Positions 60,974-64,000 of a DNA stretch of 64,000 nt are shown in pieces (position 1 is the stretch's first letter; each line of letters begins with the position of its first letter). A model generated the notes under the pieces. It was given only the letters and a program-made list of their open reading frames with translations. It ran no database searches and had not been told where the DNA came from. Made by a program: the position numbers and the translations under genes. Source of the stretch: Maribacter arcticus (GTDB taxonomy: Bacteria > Bacteroidota > Bacteroidia > Flavobacteriales > Flavobacteriaceae); contig NZ_FUYL01000002.1 in the NCBI RefSeq assembly GCF_900167935.1, positions 422,985 through 486,984 on the forward strand. The letters run 5' to 3'.

Positions 60974-63529
60974 ATGATAGAGAAAATTAAAAACCTATTA
61001 AAACAACATAACCGCAACATCATCTTTTATTTTGATGCAGATGGATCGTTTAAAGAAGAGTTAAAAGAAATAGAAGATGCCGGAATTAAAGTGGTTGAGG
61101 TATCTAACAATTATTTTCAATTAAAGTACAAATTAGAATTTGTATGGACTAAAGAGTTGGTCCTTTTATATCATCCTTTTGCAAAACCATCACCTTCAAA
61201 AATTAACAAATACCCTTTTCTGGGTCTACTAATAGCCAATACAGAATTACGATTAGATGATGCTTCTGAGTTCTTATCAGATTATAAATTAAATGAGCTT
61301 CATTTACCACTAGTAAAACAATACATTAACATATTAAAGCTAAAGGGAAATCAGAAAAAATTGGCTAAAATTCTCGATCCAGATCGGTTTTCAGAAGACA
61401 ATCTAAAACTAGGATTGATTTCTATTACTTTGAATTATCATTCAGTAACAGACAAAAATAGTTGCATGTCTAGGTTGTTAGAACTAGCCACCGATGAAAA
61501 TAAATTAGATAAAACGCTAAGAAATTTAAAAGAATTAGAATTAGAAGAGGTCGTATTACTTTGGTTTAATAATTTGTTGGACACAAAGCATCATCAACTA
61601 AATCATGAAACACTAATAGAAATTGTAAATAAGTTAAAATATAATGTGTTAGTTGGTTTTATTGGTAAACCTGTAAGTGCCGATAGCTATTCAAAATTAA
61701 AATTAGAACGTACTGCCGATATCAATATATTACAATCCTTTTTTTACGATTGGCAATCTAGCCCCACTAGTAAAGAAGGTATACATGAAGTTTTCAATAC
61801 GTTAGCAATAGCTATTAAAACATCAAACTTGTTAGAATGGTATGGTATAGAACAGGAATATGGATATTATTCCGAAGAGATGTTAGATGTTATTATAAAT
61901 GGGTTGTACGATACTGTATTTACACAACCTATAGAAACTAAAGACAAAAGTATTAAATGGAAACGTTCTGAAATTCTGGAAGAGCGCTTAAAACTACAGG
62001 TTGTATTTGTTTACCACGTTACATCCTTGTTAGAAGTTCTAAATGCGTTTAAATCGTTTAAGTTTAATACGCCAGACGATTATATTAATATCTACAAAGA
62101 TGAATTATATAAAGTTGACTTCCACTACAGAAAGGCTAGTCTAGCGTTTAATAGCGTTAGAGACAAATTGTTTGAGTTTGAAGACAAAGCCAAGCTTTTG
62201 TTTGATGAAATTAATGGGAAATATGATCGTTTTTTAATTGAATTAAATACGGAGTGGCAAAGAATATTACAGGAAAACAATTTTAATTTTCACAACATTA
62301 ACGTTAATAAACAATTTGATTTCTATAAAAACTATTTGGAAGATTTCACTTCTAAAATAGTGGTCATAATTTCGGATGCCTTTAGATATGAATTGGGATA
62401 CGAGTTGTATGATGAACTTATGGCCGACAGCAAGAATCTAGTGGAAATTGAACCTTATTTGGCTTCCTTACCTTCCTATACTAATTTGGGAATGTCTAAT
62501 TTATTGCCGAATAAAGGTATAACTGTTGAAAAAGGTGATAAGGATTTAGTGTTTAAAATAGATGGTAAATCTACAATTAGTACAAACAGGGTTAAAATTT
62601 TACAGAATAGAGAACCTAAAAGTGCTTGTTTAGACTACTCACAAGCCATGAAATTAAGTCGAGATGAGGGTAGGGATTTTTTTAAAAATCATAGAGTGCT
62701 TTATATCTATCATGACTGGATGGATGCCATTGGAGATAAAAAAAGAACGGAGCACGAAACGTTTAATGCATCGACTAAAACCATAGAAGATATCAAAGAC
62801 ATGATCATGAAAATTTATGGTTGGAATGTGTATCATGTTTTAGTCACATCTGATCATGGATTTTTATACAATAATACAGAGCTAACCGAGTCGAGCAGAG
62901 AACAATTACCAAAATCTATAGGCTTTAATAGAGAGCACAGTCGTTTTGTAGTTGCTGATGATTTTGAATCGAAATTAGATGGTTATGGTCTAGAAATGAA
63001 AAACACCACTAATATTGATACAGACTTAAAAATTGCGATTCCACGCGCAATAAACCGGTATAGAAAACAAGGCAATATAGGAGTGCAATTTGTTCATGGT
63101 GGTGCCAGTTTACAAGAGTTATTGGTTCCTGTTGTTAAATTTTATAAGGATACAAAAAAAGAGAAAAGTGATTTGGTATCCTTTAATCGAATAGATCAAA
63201 ACGATAGAATATCTTCTGGAAGTATTAAGATCACCTTATTACAAGATCAACCTGTAGATAATGAGTTAAAAAGTACTGAGGTATTATTTGGCCTATATTC
63301 TGAAAAAGGAGATTTATATTCAAAAGAAGTTGAGGTACAATTCAATTCTACGTCAGGCAACCCAAAAGAACGCATTTTCGAAATCATCTTGTCACTGAAC
63401 ACTTTAGGCTCTAATTCAAGTTTTTGTTATCTCAAAGCCTATCATAAAGAGGATAAATCAAGATTAAACCCATTGGGCATAAACGACTTGATTAAGGTGA
63501 ATACATTAATGGAAAAAGATGAATTTTAA
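60974..63529 (+). CDS. pglZ: PglZ (BREX alkaline-phosphatase-superfamily protein)
   Basis: I place the start at the ATG at 60974 (MIEKIKNLLKQHNRNIIFY), which gives about 851 residues, the normal length; the frame is open 30 codons upstream inside hipA, but that part has no family features. The N-terminus has RNIIFYFDADGSFKEELKEI. The phosphatase-like core has IVVIISDAFRYELGYELYDE (about residue 468) and VLVTSDHGFLYNN (about 626), which hold metal-binding Asp and His residues. The C-terminal block VGVQFVHGGASLQEL-like stretch is also typical (here IGVQFVHGGASLQELL). PglZ is a core BREX protein and may be a nuclease-like partner of BrxL. Confidence 0.93.
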   Translation: MIEKIKNLLKQHNRNIIFYFDADGSFKEELKEIEDAGIKVVEVSNNYFQLKYKLEFVWTKELVLLYHPFAKPSPSKINKYPFLGLLIANTELRLDDASEFLSDYKLNELHLPLVKQYINILKLKGNQKKLAKILDPDRFSEDNLKLGLISITLNYHSVTDKNSCMSRLLELATDENKLDKTLRNLKELELEEVVLLWFNNLLDTKHHQLNHETLIEIVNKLKYNVLVGFIGKPVSADSYSKLKLERTADINILQSFFYDWQSSPTSKEGIHEVFNTLAIAIKTSNLLEWYGIEQEYGYYSEEMLDVIINGLYDTVFTQPIETKDKSIKWKRSEILEERLKLQVVFVYHVTSLLEVLNAFKSFKFNTPDDYINIYKDELYKVDFHYRKASLAFNSVRDKLFEFEDKAKLLFDEINGKYDRFLIELNTEWQRILQENNFNFHNINVNKQFDFYKNYLEDFTSKIVVIISDAFRYELGYELYDELMADSKNLVEIEPYLASLPSYTNLGMSNLLPNKGITVEKGDKDLVFKIDGKSTISTNRVKILQNREPKSACLDYSQAMKLSRDEGRDFFKNHRVLYIYHDWMDAIGDKKRTEHETFNASTKTIEDIKDMIMKIYGWNVYHVLVTSDHGFLYNNTELTESSREQLPKSIGFNREHSRFVVADDFESKLDGYGLEMKNTTNIDTDLKIAIPRAINRYRKQGNIGVQFVHGGASLQELLVPVVKFYKDTKKEKSDLVSFNRIDQNDRISSGSIKITLLQDQPVDNELKSTEVLFGLYSEKGDLYSKEVEVQFNSTSGNPKERIFEIILSLNTLGSNSSFCYLKAYHKEDKSRLNPLGINDLIKVNTLMEKDEF

Positions 63530-63531
63530 TT

Positions 63532-64000
63532 ATGGAATTAAAAGACAAAATTTTAAAGCACTTTGAAGGGAAGGTTGTTAGAAAAGATTTAACCGCATTA
63601 GTAAAAGGAAATAATCCAGTACCTGCCTATGTATTGGAGTATTTGTTAGGTCAACACTGTGCAATAGATGATGAAGAAATCATAAAAACAGGGGTTGAAA
63701 CTGTTAGAAATATAATAAAGAACAATTATGTACACAGGTCTGACGCAGAACTTGTAAAGGCAAGAATAAGAAATTCTGGAAGCTATAAAATTATTGATAA
63801 AATAAATGTATCACTCAACGATACCCAAGCCAATATGTATGAGGCAGATTTTGCAAATTTAGGTATTCGTAAAGTCCCTATAGCAGATCAAATGGTGTTG
63901 GACAATCCTAAATTATTAAGTGGTGGTGGTGTCTGGTGCATTTTAACTGTAGGTTATTCCCACGCTGACGACATAAACATGAGATGGCTGGTAGTGGATT
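63532..64000 (+). CDS. brxL: BrxL (Lon-like BREX ATPase), 5' part
   Basis: The frame begins with the ATG at 63532, two bases after the pglZ stop, and is open to the window edge (156 residues). ILKHFEGKVVRKDLTALVKG, NPVPAYVLEYLLGQHCAIDD and VHRSDAELVKARIRNSGSYK match BrxL N-termini. The AAA+ and Lon-like protease parts lie beyond the edge. BrxL is the large ring ATPase needed for phage restriction in BREX type 1. Confidence 0.9.
   Translation, partial: MELKDKILKHFEGKVVRKDLTALVKGNNPVPAYVLEYLLGQHCAIDDEEIIKTGVETVRNIIKNNYVHRSDAELVKARIRNSGSYKIIDKINVSLNDTQANMYEADFANLGIRKVPIADQMVLDNPKLLSGGGVWCILTVGYSHADDINMRWLVVD

Overview
The window looks like chromosomal DNA of a marine Flavobacteriaceae (Bacteroidota). 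It is AT-rich and has few Shine-Dalgarno sequences. It carries typical Bacteroidota families: a TonB-dependent receptor with an N-terminal carboxypeptidase-like domain, a Tricorn-type S41 protease, DUF2188, DUF4202, DUF2652 and PepSY-like proteins. Its short REP-like intergenic repeats are of a kind common in this family. I saw no rRNA, tRNA or CRISPR array.

Layout. 1-3.4 kb: a sugar-type operon (Na+/solute symporter and NagX-like membrane acyltransferase, the latter cut by the window edge) and a TauE/SafE exporter. 3.5-9.6 kb: a GH3-like acyl-amido synthetase, an HExxH peptidase, cardiolipin synthase, an ArsC-fold protein, an AsmA-like protein and a small lipoprotein. 9.9-13.8 kb: a DUF2652 pseudogene, Dps, a YtxH/holin/small-protein stress operon, then a deletion scar joining an aldehyde dehydrogenase start to a nirD end, followed by the surviving DUF4202 and siroheme synthase genes of a lost nitrite assimilation cluster. 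13.8-25.1 kb: an OmpR-type two-component system with a TonB receptor, COG4705 and PepSY proteins, two PAP2 phosphatases, DUF1003, an LTA-synthase-like enzyme and a diacylglycerol kinase. Five promoters here share an 11-bp-spaced direct repeat (CTTWA-N6-CTTWA), so I infer one envelope-lipid regulon. 25.2-34.3 kb: an adenylate cyclase with two paralogous secreted proteins, a phosphotransferase, a TlpA thioredoxin, a GH30 glycosidase, and two genes decapitated by one deletion. 34.4-45.7 kb: PBP1A, the Tricorn-like protease, DUF2188, a hybrid histidine kinase and a GC-rich two-subunit molybdenum hydroxylase.

46.3 kb to the right edge: a BREX type 1 phage-defence island. The order is WYL regulator, DUF2130, brxA, brxB, brxC, pglX, DUF262 (GmrSD/BrxU-like), hipB, hipA, pglZ, brxL (cut by the window edge). 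As read here, both brxC and pglX are frameshifted, and pglX also carries two in-frame copies of a REP-like repeat. A HipBA pair with three palindromic operators sits directly before pglZ-brxL with almost no spacing, so HipB may control the second half of the BREX operon.

The most noteworthy signals are the direct-repeat regulon, the BREX island with a HipBA relay and two broken core genes, and three clean deletion scars (9.9, 12.3 and 33.8 kb) that show ongoing gene loss.
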